Notes: generated from the sequence alone by a model not told the origin. Shown: positions 34,493-45,041, counted from the first letter of the stretch. The stretch: 64,000 bases of DNA from Prosapia bicincta (GCA_036971475.1 JBAIZL010000001.1:104149350-104213349); one strand, 5' to 3'. Translations and numbers: made by a program.

Positions 34493-34699
34493 TATGATAT
34501 ACATGTGACCTTTTAGCAGCGCTGCGGAAGCCTATTGGCTCCCGAAAATTATGACTTCATATTATCACCTGAAAAGCATTGAAATTATTTTTTTTCTGAA
34601 AACTGTCTTTTTCCATTAAATTAAATTTAAAAATATTAAACAAAAATTTCAGGACTAGTACAAGGTATGCCCCAATTTCCTCCGTAGTGAACGTGTTAA

Positions 34700-35121
34700 A
34701 AATACAAATATCAAAATTGCATACAAAATAATAAACATAACAAATAATAATAAAACAAATAATATGCATGAAAAAGGTGGTGTTTATAAATTAGAATGTG
34801 AAAACTGTAATAAAGCTTATATAGGTCAAACCAAGAAAAAATTAAAAGAAAGATATAAAGAACATATGAATACCAATATAAATCCAGAAATATATAAATC
34901 AAATTTTGCAAATCATTGTATTAATAATAAGTACCGATTTCCAAATATTAAAAATATGAAACTTATAAAAGAAATTAATAAGGGATTAAGAAGTAATATA
35001 TATATGAAGCATTTGAAATATATAAATACAATAATAATAACAAATTAATAAAAGAACAAATACAAATACATTCTAAATTTAATACTACATTCAATGTCAA
35101 TAATGTTACAGCAACAAAATA
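34700..35121 (+). pseudogene. Penelope-like GIY-YIG domain (family 2)
   Basis: Reads IAYKIINITNNN, MHEKGGVYKLECENCNKAYI then GQTKKKLKERYKEHMN. GVYKL...AYIGQT is the GIY-YIG signature, and the Cys pair CENCNK matches other Penelope proteins. The frame shifts near 35005 (after SNIYMK), after which EAFEIYKYNNNNKLIKEQIQ continues. No Met is needed at the ATG (34764), since the frame is open upstream. Confidence 0.85.
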
Positions 35122-35209
35122 AACTTGGCAATTTGTATAAATTTAGCAAGAATTCTATTTCTAATTTAACATATGTTTTAGGCCTATAGCTTGCATTATT
35201 GTATTTTTC

Positions 35210-35252
35210 ATTCCTGATGATGTTAGTACTGTTTACCAACAAAAAGCTTTGA
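35210..35252 (+). ncRNA. Hammerhead-ribozyme-like motif (Penelope family 2, 3' end)
   Basis: CTGATGA at 35214-35220, then TGTTAGTACTGTTTACCAAC (stem II GTTxGTA/TACCAAC with one mismatch), then AAAAAGCTTTG where the core GAAA is changed to AAAA. The left-hand inverted copy at 33041-33080 retains GAAA and the perfect stem II but has a changed CTGATGA, so the two copies together suggest an intact ancestor. Located about 90 bp after the GIY-YIG frame. Confidence 0.6.
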
Positions 35253-35275
35253 ATATAAATTAATAAATATTCTTG

Positions 35276-35280
<5 letters not shown>

Positions 35281-35344
<64 letters not shown>
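35281..35344. repeat. (TA)n microsatellite
   Basis: AT run of about 64 bp between the Penelope 3' end and a palindrome. Confidence 0.95.
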
Positions 35345-35347
<3 letters not shown>

Positions 35348-35571
35348 TTTTTTGGACTAGGAGACTGACAGACTTACCTTGGTAAGAGTCCACACTGTAG
35401 TCTTGAAATAGAAACACATAAAAGCACTTAAACAATGATATATTTCAACCACACAGTGGTCTTTGTGTGGTTGAAATATATCATTGTTTAAGTGCTTTTA
35501 TGTGTTTCTATTTCAAGACTACAGTGTGGACTCTTACCAAGGTAAATCTGTCAGTCTCCTAGTCCAAAAAA

Positions 35572-35574
<3 letters not shown>
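35345..35574. repeat. 230-bp near-perfect palindrome of Penelope family 4 ends
   Basis: Arms of about 112 bp, almost identical when inverted: AGATTTTTTGGACTAGGAGA, CTGACAGACTTACCTTGGTA, AAGCACTTAAACAATGATAT, with the centre at about 35458 (CACAGTGGTCTTTGTGTG). The outer half matches the end of the Penelope element at 50345 (TTTTTGGACTAG, GAGACTGACAGACTTA). It is bounded on both sides by (TA)n. Low divergence between arms implies recent origin or gene conversion. Confidence 0.85.

Positions 35575-35634
<60 letters not shown>
35575..35634. repeat. (TA)n microsatellite
   Basis: AT run ending at the RT2 5' LTR. Confidence 0.95.
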
Positions 35635-35639
<5 letters not shown>

Positions 35640-37066
35640 CATTTATAGAATGGGCTATATAATATTATTTAAGAATTGGAAAATATATTAGAAATAACTC
35701 ACACAAAATTTAGAAAGAAATTCATAAAGATATTGGTTAGGTTAAATTGAAATTAAATTTAGGTAAAAGCATAGAATTATAAACAAGGTTTTTGAACTGG
35801 AAATGTATTAGGAAATTTGTTATATCAAATAACCTAACACATAAATTAAAATAAGAAAATCTAATAATAGTTATGTGTAAACAAATTTGTAAACTGTAGT
35901 AAAATAGGGCCTAAGTAATTACTTGAAGGAAAAAGTGAAAAAACGATTGTAAACAATGTAAGGTTATGTTTATGAATCCACTCAAAACACACACAATTCA
36001 GAACTATTTCAAAAGTAAAACACAAAGACACTTCACACACTAATAATATTAATAAAATAAACACTGGAAGGTTTGTTGACGATAGGAAATTGAAACAGTA
36101 AGTTTCAATCAGGTTTCAACCAAAGTTTAACGAAATAAAAATTGGTGAAAACAAACTTGTTGGTATGTCAGCTGTGAAACAGATGTAGGTCAGTGTGACA
36201 ATCGATTGTAGTGAAGAAAAAGAAATCGAACTAAATTATAACCCATATGTGTTTTTTGGAGAAGAAAGCCGCCATATTGGTAACATTTTAAAAGAAAAAA
36301 AAGGACGCGTAGTTAGTAGTTGAGTTGGGGATGGCGTGGTGACGCTCTAATAGCAGACAATGCTGTGCAGTCAAAATTCTATTTTTTTGGAAAGAGTTCG
36401 TCTAAATTATACAGTTTTGTGAGTAAACTTGGCCAGATTAAACAGGAATAAGAAAATTGAAAGAGTTAATACAGTGAAAATATAATTGGAAAGAACTAAA
36501 ACGGATTTAAGTGTGTGAATTGTTTAATTGGAGAGAACGGGAATTTACGTAAGCGACCAGCAAAATTTTGATGTTTATTAAGTTGAGAAATAGCGCTATA
36601 AAAATAACTTTAGTGGACTTTTAAGATAATAGAGAAGTTTAAATTTGTATATTAGGATATCTTATAGTTAATTAATAGTTAAAAAAAAATCCAGTTCAAA
36701 TCGTTTGGCCTTTTTGCATTTTCAAAATTTAATATTGTTTGTTCAAAATTTATTTAATTAACCTAAGAATTTCTAAAAATATAGCCCATACTATAACCCC
36801 GAGATATCAAGAGATCTTAAACTAGCCCAGGGTATTAAAATGTTGTAACTAAAAAATTAAAAGAAAATAAGAGTTAGTATATTTTGTTAAAAATTGTTAA
36901 GTTGTAAAATTTTGTTTTGTGTATTGTTTAATGTCGAGATGAAATGATAATAAATGTTAATGAATTATTCTTGAGTAGTTTTTTTTTTTGGTTATTAAAT
37001 AGAAATAATATATTTTCATTTAATAAAATAAAAGTACATTGTATTGTGTTTTATAGATACTTTACA
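35635..37066 (+). repeat. RT2 5' LTR (family A)
   Basis: Starts TATAACATTTATAGAATGGG and ends GATACTTTACA, after which the primer site begins. A short open frame inside (35861-36064, minus) is present in both LTRs simply because they are identical; it is not a gene. Confidence 0.9.
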
Positions 37067-37091
37067 TTTGGCACACCAACGTGGGGTACGA
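37067..37091 (+). promoter_or_regulatory. RT2 primer binding site, tRNA-Lys type
   Basis: TTTGGCACACCAACGTGGGG then TACGA follows the LTR. The CAACGTGGGG core matches the tRNA-Lys(CUU) 3' end complement. Confidence 0.8.
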
Positions 37092-37423
37092 TTATTAGAA
37101 AAATAATAATAAAGAATAAATTATTCAGGAGTTTGTGTTTTTAATAAGAAATAAAATATCTTATAATAAAAAAAAAAAATTTATTTAGAGGGATTTTGAA
37201 TCAAAATTAATTTAGAACTTTTTATATGAAAACCATTTGAACTGGAAATAGATTTAGACAAAATTTTGTAAAATTAAACACTGAGTTGAATAGAATCAAG
37301 GCTAGGTTTATAGTATATATAAAAAATTGTTTATGTTTGTATAATAAGTTACTTACGGAAAAAAAAGAAGAAAATATTATAGGCGAACTGGTAGTTGTAG
37401 GGGACTAGGAAAAAGGGACAATT

Positions 37424-38401
37424 TTGGAAATGAAAGAAATAAAAATGGAAGGCACAGATATGCCAATAGGAAACATTGAGGTAGAAGAAGCTAGGGGACT
37501 ACTACCTATGCAAACCCAACAAAAAAAATGGGGAAATGATGAGAATGAAGATTTGAGGGAGATGATGAGATCTCTCATGGAAATGAGCCGAAAAGGAAAA
37601 GAGGAGATGAAAGAAATGAGTGAGAATATGAATAGACAATTAGATAAGATGGACGAATTAAAAAAGGAATTAAAGGAGAATATAAACGAAGTAAAAGGAG
37701 AGATAAAGGAGGAAAATAAGGAGATGAGAGAAGAGATGAACAGAGGATTTGCCTCAAGTAGGTTGGAAATGAATAGGTTGGATAAGAAATTCGAAAGCCT
37801 AAAGGAAGAAAATAGGAGAATGATAGAGGATATGAGGGAACAGTTGAGAACAGAGAATAATGATGTAGTAGGAGTTATGAGAAGAGACTTAGAGGAGAAG
37901 ATTAAGGAGAATTTAGAGGAAACAAAAGAAATAATAGCTGATGTGGTAGAAATTAATAAAAAAGAGGTAGAGAAAGTAGAAAATGTAACAAAGAAAAACA
38001 CAGAAGAGTTAGGAGAGTTAAAATTAAGAAATGAAGTAGGAAAGATGGAGGTACTGCCAATAAAAAATATAACAATTCAAACCGCAACTAAAAGGAAGAC
38101 TGAACAGATTAATAAAATGAAAATGGTAATAGGAGAAATGGAAGGAGTTAAATATCCGTTTCAATGCATAGTGGTACAAAGCTTGTTGAGAGAAATGATC
38201 ATAGGTACGGATATGTTAATGGATGTGGAGGCACAACTCAAGTTTGGAAAATGGGAAATGGAATTTAAATATGAGAGTAACACAGAAAATAGAACTTATG
38301 AAGCAGATGGGAGATACAATGGAGATGTAAATGGTGTTAAGGCAAGGACAGGCGTGGGGACAAGAAAAGAGCATGGTGCCCACAGTCAATCGGAAAACTA
38401 A
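37424..38401 (+). CDS. RT2 gag-like protein: coiled coil plus retropepsin C-half
   Basis: The only uninterrupted member of this family here, 325 residues. Residues 1-35 hold MEGTDMPIGNIEVEEARG; about 40-205 are a highly charged coiled coil (MNRQLDKMDELKKELKENIN, KEENKEMREEMNRGF, RRDLEEKIKENLEETKEI); about 215-285 read VLPIKNITIQTATKRKTEQI, KYPFQCIVVQSLLREMIIGT and DMLMDVEAQLKFGKWEMEF, the second half of a retropepsin (IIGTD at about residue 259-263). The tail ends TRKEHGAHSQSEN. No capsid fold motif, zinc knuckle or catalytic DTG is in the frame. The N-terminal MESETG segment of RT3 is lost, and the frame is open back to about 37410. A structural or assembly role is an inference. Confidence 0.75.
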   Translation: MEMKEIKMEGTDMPIGNIEVEEARGLLPMQTQQKKWGNDENEDLREMMRSLMEMSRKGKEEMKEMSENMNRQLDKMDELKKELKENINEVKGEIKEENKEMREEMNRGFASSRLEMNRLDKKFESLKEENRRMIEDMREQLRTENNDVVGVMRRDLEEKIKENLEETKEIIADVVEINKKEVEKVENVTKKNTEELGELKLRNEVGKMEVLPIKNITIQTATKRKTEQINKMKMVIGEMEGVKYPFQCIVVQSLLREMIIGTDMLMDVEAQLKFGKWEMEFKYESNTENRTYEADGRYNGDVNGVKARTGVGTRKEHGAHSQSEN

Positions 38402-38417
38402 GACCATAGGAAACCCA

Positions 38418-38520
38418 GGAATAGAAATTAAATAGAGGAAACAAGTTTACAGGCATTAATAGACACAGGCAGTAAAATGACAGGTATCCAGGAGAAGTCG
38501 AGAGAAAGGAAAATAACAAA
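38418..38520 (+). pseudogene. Retropepsin N-terminal (DTG) half fragment of RT2
   Basis: NPGIEIK, a stop, then TSLQALIDTGSKMTGIQEK. The catalytic DTGS (GACACAGGCAGT at 38462) is preserved, but it lies after the frame that contains the GTDML half, as in RT1 and RT3. After GIQEK the sequence differs from RT3. Confidence 0.72.
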
Positions 38521-40186
38521 GGATAATAAGATGGAAACAACAGGAATGACTCAGGATATAAAAGTATTAGGAGAAGGAAGCGAATGTAGGAGGGATAGAT
38601 AACAAATAAACCGGAAATGACAATGGACCAGAAATGACTTAATAATTAAACAAACACTTGAAAAAAAATAAAGAAAGAAAAAATATATAAATTTAAATAA
38701 AATAGGAAGGGAGATATTAAATATAGGTAAAGGAAGCAATATGAATAAACTCTAGGTGACTATGTGTATAAGAAAACGTTAGCAGGAGATAAGTTTTAAG
38801 GGATGGTAACTATATCTACGATAATTTATTAGAAACTTCGTCGAATAATGAATAAAGATAAAATTATGTATATTTAAACTTCGTCGTATTGTAAGGGAGA
38901 ATCTGCGTTGATAAATAATGGAACTTCGTCGTATATATTATATATTATAAAAGAAATATGAATCTATGATAATAAATATTAAAGCATCGTTGAAATAAAA
39001 ATATGGTAATTGTGTATTTAAACTTCGTCGTATTGTAAGGGAGAATCTGCAATGATAAATAAGTATTAAAACAAAATTTATATTCGTTGATATAGGGATA
39101 GTGTAATCGAAGGAACTATAGATATGATCAAATAGAGGATATGAAATTGCAACCTTTAAAAATATTAGATGTTAAAACTTCATACAAAATAAACTGAAAT
39201 GATATAAGAAAAGAATTGAACTGGATGTGAGATTGGAAGAAGAGATAAAATACTAACTTCGAACTGAGAGTTAGATGAGGCTAAAAGCAAAATAAATATG
39301 AGATAAATGATAAACAGAGTAGTGACAAGGGGAAATATAATTTGGAAAAAGGGGAATTTGAAAATAAAATGAAATATATAAATAACGTCGATAATATGTG
39401 AAATAAAATAAATGTATACATGAATAAGGGTGTTAATGATGTTGATGTCGTCGAAAATATGTTAAAATAAAATAAATGTCTACGTTAATAAGTGGAGGTA
39501 AGGTGAATTACCATCATATATATATGTAACAAAGTATATAGTATAATAAAGAGTTTAAAAAAAAATAATAATAATAATAAAATAATAGTAATATGAAATT
39601 GGGGTTAAATTTAATATAGTTGTGTTCAGATAGAGTTGATAGATTTATAACTGAAGTGAGGTTGAGGCAAGGTTAAGACAAATTAATTTTAATTGAAAAA
39701 AAAATTTTATGATGAATAGTTGGGAGGATGCGAAAAAAGAGATAGTAAATAGAATAATAAATAACAACATATAAAATTAATGAAATAGTATTATGCGAGT
39801 TTTAAACTAGTATAAACCATGTAAGACAAGTAGCTTGAAGTTTTCAGCTCAGTATTTGATTGGTAAAGAGTTAAGATAAAATTGTATTATAGAATTAAGT
39901 ATAAATGGACGAAAGTGGACAGATGAAGGTATAAATGACTTTTAAGTGGACAATTATAAAAGTGGTAAAGACAATGGACAATAAGTCAGCCAAAGTGTTG
40001 AGGTATAACGTACTCAATAAAAATGTGTTCAGGTAGTTATTAAATAAAATGTACAAGTAGGAAATAAATGTAAATTTAAATTTAATTTAAAAAAAAAAAA
40101 AAAATATGTATATTTAAGCAAGCTTGTAAAATGTAAAAAAAATGTGTAATGTAGAGATTAGTAATATTTTTTTTTATTTAAATTAA
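38521..40186 (+). other. RT2 non-coding internal region with tandem repeats
   Basis: No supported frame. A segment with TTCGTCGTATTGTAAGGGAG occurs at 38880 and at 39024 (144-bp period). Another pair, around 39385-39480, has CGTCGATAATATGTGAAAT and CGTCGAAAATATGTTAAAA. The CTTCGTCG-type motif recurs as in RT1 and RT3. Confidence 0.6.
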
Positions 40187-40198
40187 ATTAGGGGACAT
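40187..40198 (+). promoter_or_regulatory. RT2 polypurine tract
   Basis: TTAGGGGACAT directly before the 3' LTR; same tract as RT1. Confidence 0.75.
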
Positions 40199-41630
40199 TA
40201 TAACATTTATAGAATGGGCTATATAATATTATTTAAGAATTGGAAAATATATTAGAAATAACTCACACAAAATTTAGAAAGAAATTCATAAAGATATTGG
40301 TTAGGTTAAATTGAAATTAAATTTAGGTAAAATCATAGAATTATAAACAAGGTTTTTGAACTGGAAATGTATTAGGAAATTTGTTATATCAAATAACCTA
40401 ACACATAAATTAAAATAAGAAAATCTAATAATAGTTATGTGTAAACAAATTTGTAAACTGTAGTAAAATAGGGCCTAAGTAATTACTTGAAGGAAAAAGT
40501 GAAAAAACGATTGTAAACAATGTAAGGTTATGTTTATGAATCCACTCAAAACACACACAATTCAGAACTATTTCAAAAGTAAAACACAAAGACACTTCAC
40601 ACACTAATAATATTAATAAAATAAACACTGGAAGGTTTGTTGACGATAGGAAATTGAAACAGTAAGTTTCAATCAGGTTTCAACCAAAGTTTAACGAAAT
40701 AAAAATTGGTGAAAACAAACTTGTTGGTATGTCAGCTGTGAAACAGATGTAGGTCAGTGTGACAATCGATTGTAGTGAAGAAAAAGAAATCGAACTAAAT
40801 TATAACCCATATGTGTTTTTTGGAGAAGAAAGCCGCCATATTGGTAACATTTTAAAAGAAAAAAAAGGACGCGTAGTTAGTAGTTGAGTTGGGGATGGCG
40901 TGGTGACGCTCTAATAGCAGACAATGCTGTGCAGTCAAAATTCTATTTTTTTGGAAAGAGTTCGTCTAAATTATACAGTTTTGTGAGTAAACTTGGCCAG
41001 ATTAAACAGGAATAAGAAAATTGAAAGAGTTAATACAGTGAAAATATAATTGGAAAGAACTAAAACGGATTTAAGTGTGTGAATTGTTTAATTGGAGAGA
41101 ACGGGAATTTACGTAAGCGACCAGCAAAATTTTGATGTTTATTAAGTTGAGAAATAGCGCTATAAAAATAACTTCAGTGGACTTTTAAGATAATAGAGAA
41201 GTTTAAATTTGTATATTAGGATATCTTATAGTTAATTAATAGTTAAAAAAAAATCCAGTTCAAATCGTTTGGCCTTTTTGCATTTTCAAAATTTAATATT
41301 GTTTGTTCAAAATTTATTTAATTAACCTAAGAATTTCTAAAAATATAGCCCATACTATAACCCCGAGATATCAAGAGATCTTAAACTAGCCCAGGGTATT
41401 AAAATGTTGTAACTAAAAAATTAAAAGAAAATAAGAGTTAGTATATTTTGTTAAAAATTGTTAAGTTGTAAAATTTTGTTTTGTGTATTGTTTAATGTCG
41501 AGATGAAATGATAATAAATGTTAATGAATTATTCTTGAGTAGTTTTTTTTTTTGGTTATTAAATAGAAATAATATATTTTCATTTAATAAAATAAAAGTA
41601 CATTGTATTGTGTTTTATAGATACTTTACA
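40199..41630 (+). repeat. RT2 3' LTR (family A)
   Basis: Same length as the 5' LTR and nearly identical; ends GATACTTTACA, then (TA)n. Confidence 0.92.
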
Positions 41631-41652
41631 ATATATATATATATATATATAT
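41631..41652. repeat. (TA)n microsatellite
   Basis: 22-bp AT run that alone separates RT2 from the next LTR. Confidence 0.9.
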
Positions 41653-43190
41653 TGTAACATTTATAGAATGGGCTATATAATGTTCTTTAAGAATTGGAAA
41701 AATATATTAGAAATAACTCACACAAAATTTAAAAAGAAATTCATTAAAAGATTGATGAGATTAAATAGAAACTAATTTTAGGTAAAAGCCTAGAAAGGTT
41801 ATAAAACGGTTGTAACATATAAAAAAGATATTTGAACTGTAAATACATAAAGAAATTTGTTGTATCAAATAAAATTTAAAACAAGATAATCTAATAATAA
41901 TTATATTCAAACAAAATTGTAAATATTAGTAACATAGGGCATAAGTAATTACTTGAAGGAGAAAGTGAAAAACGGTAGTAAACAAATTGAAAGGTTATGT
42001 TCTAGGAATCCAGTCAAAACACACACATTTCGAAATATTACAAAAGTAAAACACAAAGACACTTCACACACTAATAATAGTAATTAAATAAACACTGGAA
42101 GGTTGGTTAAGGATCGGAAAATTGAAACAGTAAGTTTCAACTAAAGTTTAACCAAATTAAAACGCATTGTAAACAATCGCGTTATTGCATCAGCTGTAAA
42201 AACAGAGGTGAAAGCAAGAAGTAGGTCAAGTGTGCAGTCGACTATAGTGAGAAGAAATTGAACTAAATTATAGCAACATGTGTTTTAGAAGAAGGAGAAG
42301 CCGCCATATTAAAAAAAGCAAACAATTGTTTAAAATCTAAGGACGCGTAGTTTGGAGTCTGGCGTGGGACGCCGAGTAAGGTAGCGAATCTGCCAGGACC
42401 AGTCAAAATTCTATTTATTAGAAACTTCGTCAAAATTATACAGATTTGTGAAGGAACTTTACAAGATTAAACAGGGATAAGTGAATTGAAAGAGTTAATA
42501 AAGTGTAAATATAATTTAAAGGAAATAAAACGAATTTAAGTGTGTAAAATGTCAAATTAAAGAGAACGGAATTCTACGTGTGAGCAAGCAGCCATTCGCC
42601 GTTATTTGATAAGTTAAGTACATAGCGCTATATAAAAAATAAACTTTAGTGGACTCTTAGGATAATAGGGAAGTTTAATTTTGTACATTAGAATATCTTG
42701 TGATTAATAGTAATAAGATCATAATCCAGTTCAAATAGTTTCGCCTTTTTTGCTCATTCCAAATTAAAGTTTTTCCATCAGGAAAATATTTATTAAAACT
42801 AATTTCAAAATTTAATATTGTTTTTCAAAATTTATTTAATTAACAAAAGAAGTAAAAATATAGCCCATGCTATAAACCCCGAGATTGTAAGAGATCGTAA
42901 AATTAACCAAGGGTATTAAAATTGTGTAACTATAAAATCAAAAGAAATAAGAGTTAAACCGAGTTTGTTAAAACTTGTTAAGTTATAAATTTTTGTTTTG
43001 TGTTTATTGTTTAACTGTTAAAATAAAATTGTTCTGTTAATTGTTGAGATGAAATTGTGATAATAAAGAATAATGAATTGTTCCTGAGTAAGTGTTTTTG
43101 TTATAAATAGAAATTAAATATCATCAATAAAATAAATAATCAATAATAATAAAACCCCGTTGTATCGCGGCACGGAAGAAATTGTTATAA
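41653..43190 (+). mobile_element. Solo LTR, family A, plus orientation (L9)
   Basis: Starts TGTAACATTTATAGAATGGG and ends GGAAGAAATTGTTATAA, with all family A landmarks and a short internal duplication near 43020-43070 (two copies of the AATTGTT-rich polyadenylation-side segment). No internal region follows, so it is solo. Confidence 0.85.
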
Positions 43191-43247
43191 TATATATTTA
43201 TCACTTTCACTTATGTACTTAAACAAGAATCTTACTTGGTATTTATG

Positions 43248-43290
43248 CGAGCTAACTTTCAATGGCTGGCTGTGCCGTCATCCTCGGGCA
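43248..43290 (-). ncRNA. Hammerhead-ribozyme-like motif (Penelope family 3)
   Basis: The minus strand reads CCGAGGA (canonical CUGANGA with one change), TGACGGCACAGCCAGCCATT (imperfect stem II TGxCGGC/GCCxxCCA), then GAAAGTTAGC. It lies about 160 bp downstream of the family 3 GIY-YIG frame on the same strand, the expected place. Confidence 0.5.
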
Positions 43291-43447
43291 TACTGAACAT
43301 GGTTGTTGTAGACTGCGAGCTGAGTGGATTTCCCGTTGACCTTAGTGTACCGTTATGTTCTATTTTTAGATTCACTGCACTGTGCGAGTTTTTAACGTTT
43401 GTTTTGGGGTTAATATTGTCTATTAGATTGAATAATTTATCGTTTTT

Positions 43448-43850
43448 TTATTTTATTTGTATTTGTTCGTTAATGATATTATTTTTATTTTTATAAATTT
43501 CTAGTTGTTTCCAGATTGTCATTTTGAGGCCTTTTTGAACCTTTTTTACTAGGTGTACGTTTTTTAATGTGGGGAATGTGTGTTTGTTTTTGATGGCGTG
43601 TGTGGCTAAGTTTGAGTTATAAATTTCAGGTTTGATGTGTGCATTGAGGTGTTCTTGATATCTGTCTTTTAATTTCTTTTTTGTTTGGCCTATGTATATT
43701 TTATTACAGTCTGGGCATTCGATTTTGCTTATTCCGTTATTAAGTGTGGGACATATCTTTTCTGGTTGGTTTATTTTGTTGATTATGTTTCCTGTGTTTT
43801 TGTATGCTATGTTAATATTATTATTTTTTAGTGTTTTAGTTATTCCTTTT
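43448..43850 (-). pseudogene. Penelope-like GIY-YIG domain (family 3)
   Basis: An open minus frame without a useful ATG, ending at TAA 43450-43448. It encodes IAYKNTGNIINKINQ, GISKIECPDCNKIYIGQTKK, KLKDRYQEHLNAHIKPEIYN and EQIQIK. GIS-K...IYIGQT is the GIY-YIG pair; the CPDCNK Cys pair is typical. The frame is intact over about 130 codons, so it is a 5'-truncated but otherwise well preserved copy. Related to family 2 (34700) but distinct. Confidence 0.83.
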
Positions 43851-43856
43851 TAATGA

Positions 43857-44892
43857 AAAAAACAGACTGCCACTAAAAGCTTTACTTTTGATAGACAATA
43901 CTCCTGCACATCCTTCAGATCCTTCATCTGTAAAGACATAAAAGCAATTTTTCTCCCACCTAACGTGATATTGTTGCTTCAGCCAATGGATCAAGCTGTG
44001 CTGCAGAACATGAAACTGAGCTACTTAATGAAACTTCTGCAAACATTAATTGTAGAATATGGTTCTTTATCTATTCCATAAAAACTTGAGATGATTACAG
44101 GAAAGGATGTAACTTACTGGGTAGCTGAATCCAGAAATAATATCAGTAACACTTTAGTGCAGAAATCTTGTAAGAAGCTCTGGCCTACCCTCGAATTTGT
44201 GGAAACACCACTTAAAACATGAGATAATGAAATTGAGCTCCTTTAGCTCACTCAAAGAGTACCAGATGTGAAGGTGCTGAGGAAAATTGCCTGGAAGAGT
44301 GGATAGCTTTGATAACAATGAAGAATATACCGAGCATGACATGGTGTCTATGGTCTAGGATCAACACGATGAGAGGAAGTAGCAGATAGCATTAGCAAGG
44401 AAAAAGATACCTCTGCGAACGCTGTTATTCGTGCCGACGTTGCATTGCGTTATGTAGAACAACACCCATTGCAGCTGCAACAACCAATGATATTATGCTA
44501 ATGTGACAGTGGCGCAACATTGAATCCTCGGGAAGGTTTACGTCTCTCTGCCAGATGAAAATTACTGATTTTAAGTGAAAATATAGTTCAGTGTTTGTGT
44601 CTTTTATTTTTAAGTGAAACATCAAGTTTAGTGTTTGTCTTTTTTATTTTTATTTTACTGTCAATAAATTCTATATTAAGGAAGTGATACAGTAGTACAG
44701 TATAAGCCTTCGTTTTATATCACGTTTTAACAGTGTCAATTCCAATATATTATGCATCTCAGTCCTGTTTTATGCAAGTAGCAAACTTTCAGTACATACT
44801 TCATTAAATTTTAGATACTTTTTTAAAATTTGGTTTTCATCAAATCATGTTCGGATTTGGGGGGGGGGGGTCGGATTTAAGGAGTTCTACTG
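43857..44892 (+). mobile_element. Decayed Tigger fragment (second Tigger family)
   Basis: Frames on the plus strand encode LPLKALLLIDNTPAHPS (second catalytic Asp, LLIDNxPAH), then in shifted frames an LPPNV-like and QPMDQAVLQNMKLSYL block (third Asp, QPMDQ). Later come KDVTYWVAESRNNI and NAVIRADVALRYVEQHP, the C-terminal helices of Tigger proteins. The right end is GGAGTTCTACTG at 44881-44892, the inverted CAGTAGAACTCC terminus. The left part of the element is missing. Shares its terminus with 55621-56585. Confidence 0.85.
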
Positions 44893-45041
44893 TGTGTGAT
44901 ATATATCACTTTTACTATATGTACTACAAGAATCTTAATATCTCCATTATCAAGCATCACTGACCGGGGGGTCTAGTAGAGGTAGATTTATTTGTACTAG
45001 TACTAATTTATATAATTGTTTACAATTATGTTTTTTTTTCA

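Larger units (their letters stand above)
32990..35280 (+). mobile_element. Penelope-like element unit (family 2), interrupted by mariner
   Basis: An inverted copy of the terminal module lies at the left (CAAGAATATTTATTAATTTA, ATTCAAAGCTTTTCGTTGGT), and the direct module lies at the right (ACCAACAAAAAGCTTTGAAT, ATTAATAAATATTCTTG). Between them are the end of a reverse transcriptase (INFLDLTIIRKNEKFEY near 33120-33175), the mariner, and a GIY-YIG frame. Short inverted or direct pseudo-LTRs are typical of Penelope-like elements. Positions 34495-34690 carry sequence I cannot assign. Confidence 0.72.
35635..41630 (+). mobile_element. LTR retroelement RT2, gag-only, very young
   Basis: 6.0-kb element with two 1432-bp LTRs (35635-37066, 40199-41630) in which I find only two substitutions (near 35775/40335 and the ACTTT/ACTTC at about 36612/41175). 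Primer site, uninterrupted gag-like frame, DTG fragment, non-coding repeats and polypurine tract are present in order. There is no reverse transcriptase, RNase H or integrase. Both LTRs begin TATAACA instead of TGTAACA. Flanked by (TA)n. Confidence 0.92.

Noticed and set aside
35861..36064. 67-codon frame repeated exactly at 40425-40628
   Set aside because: The identity comes from the two LTRs of RT2; there is no gene-like motif.
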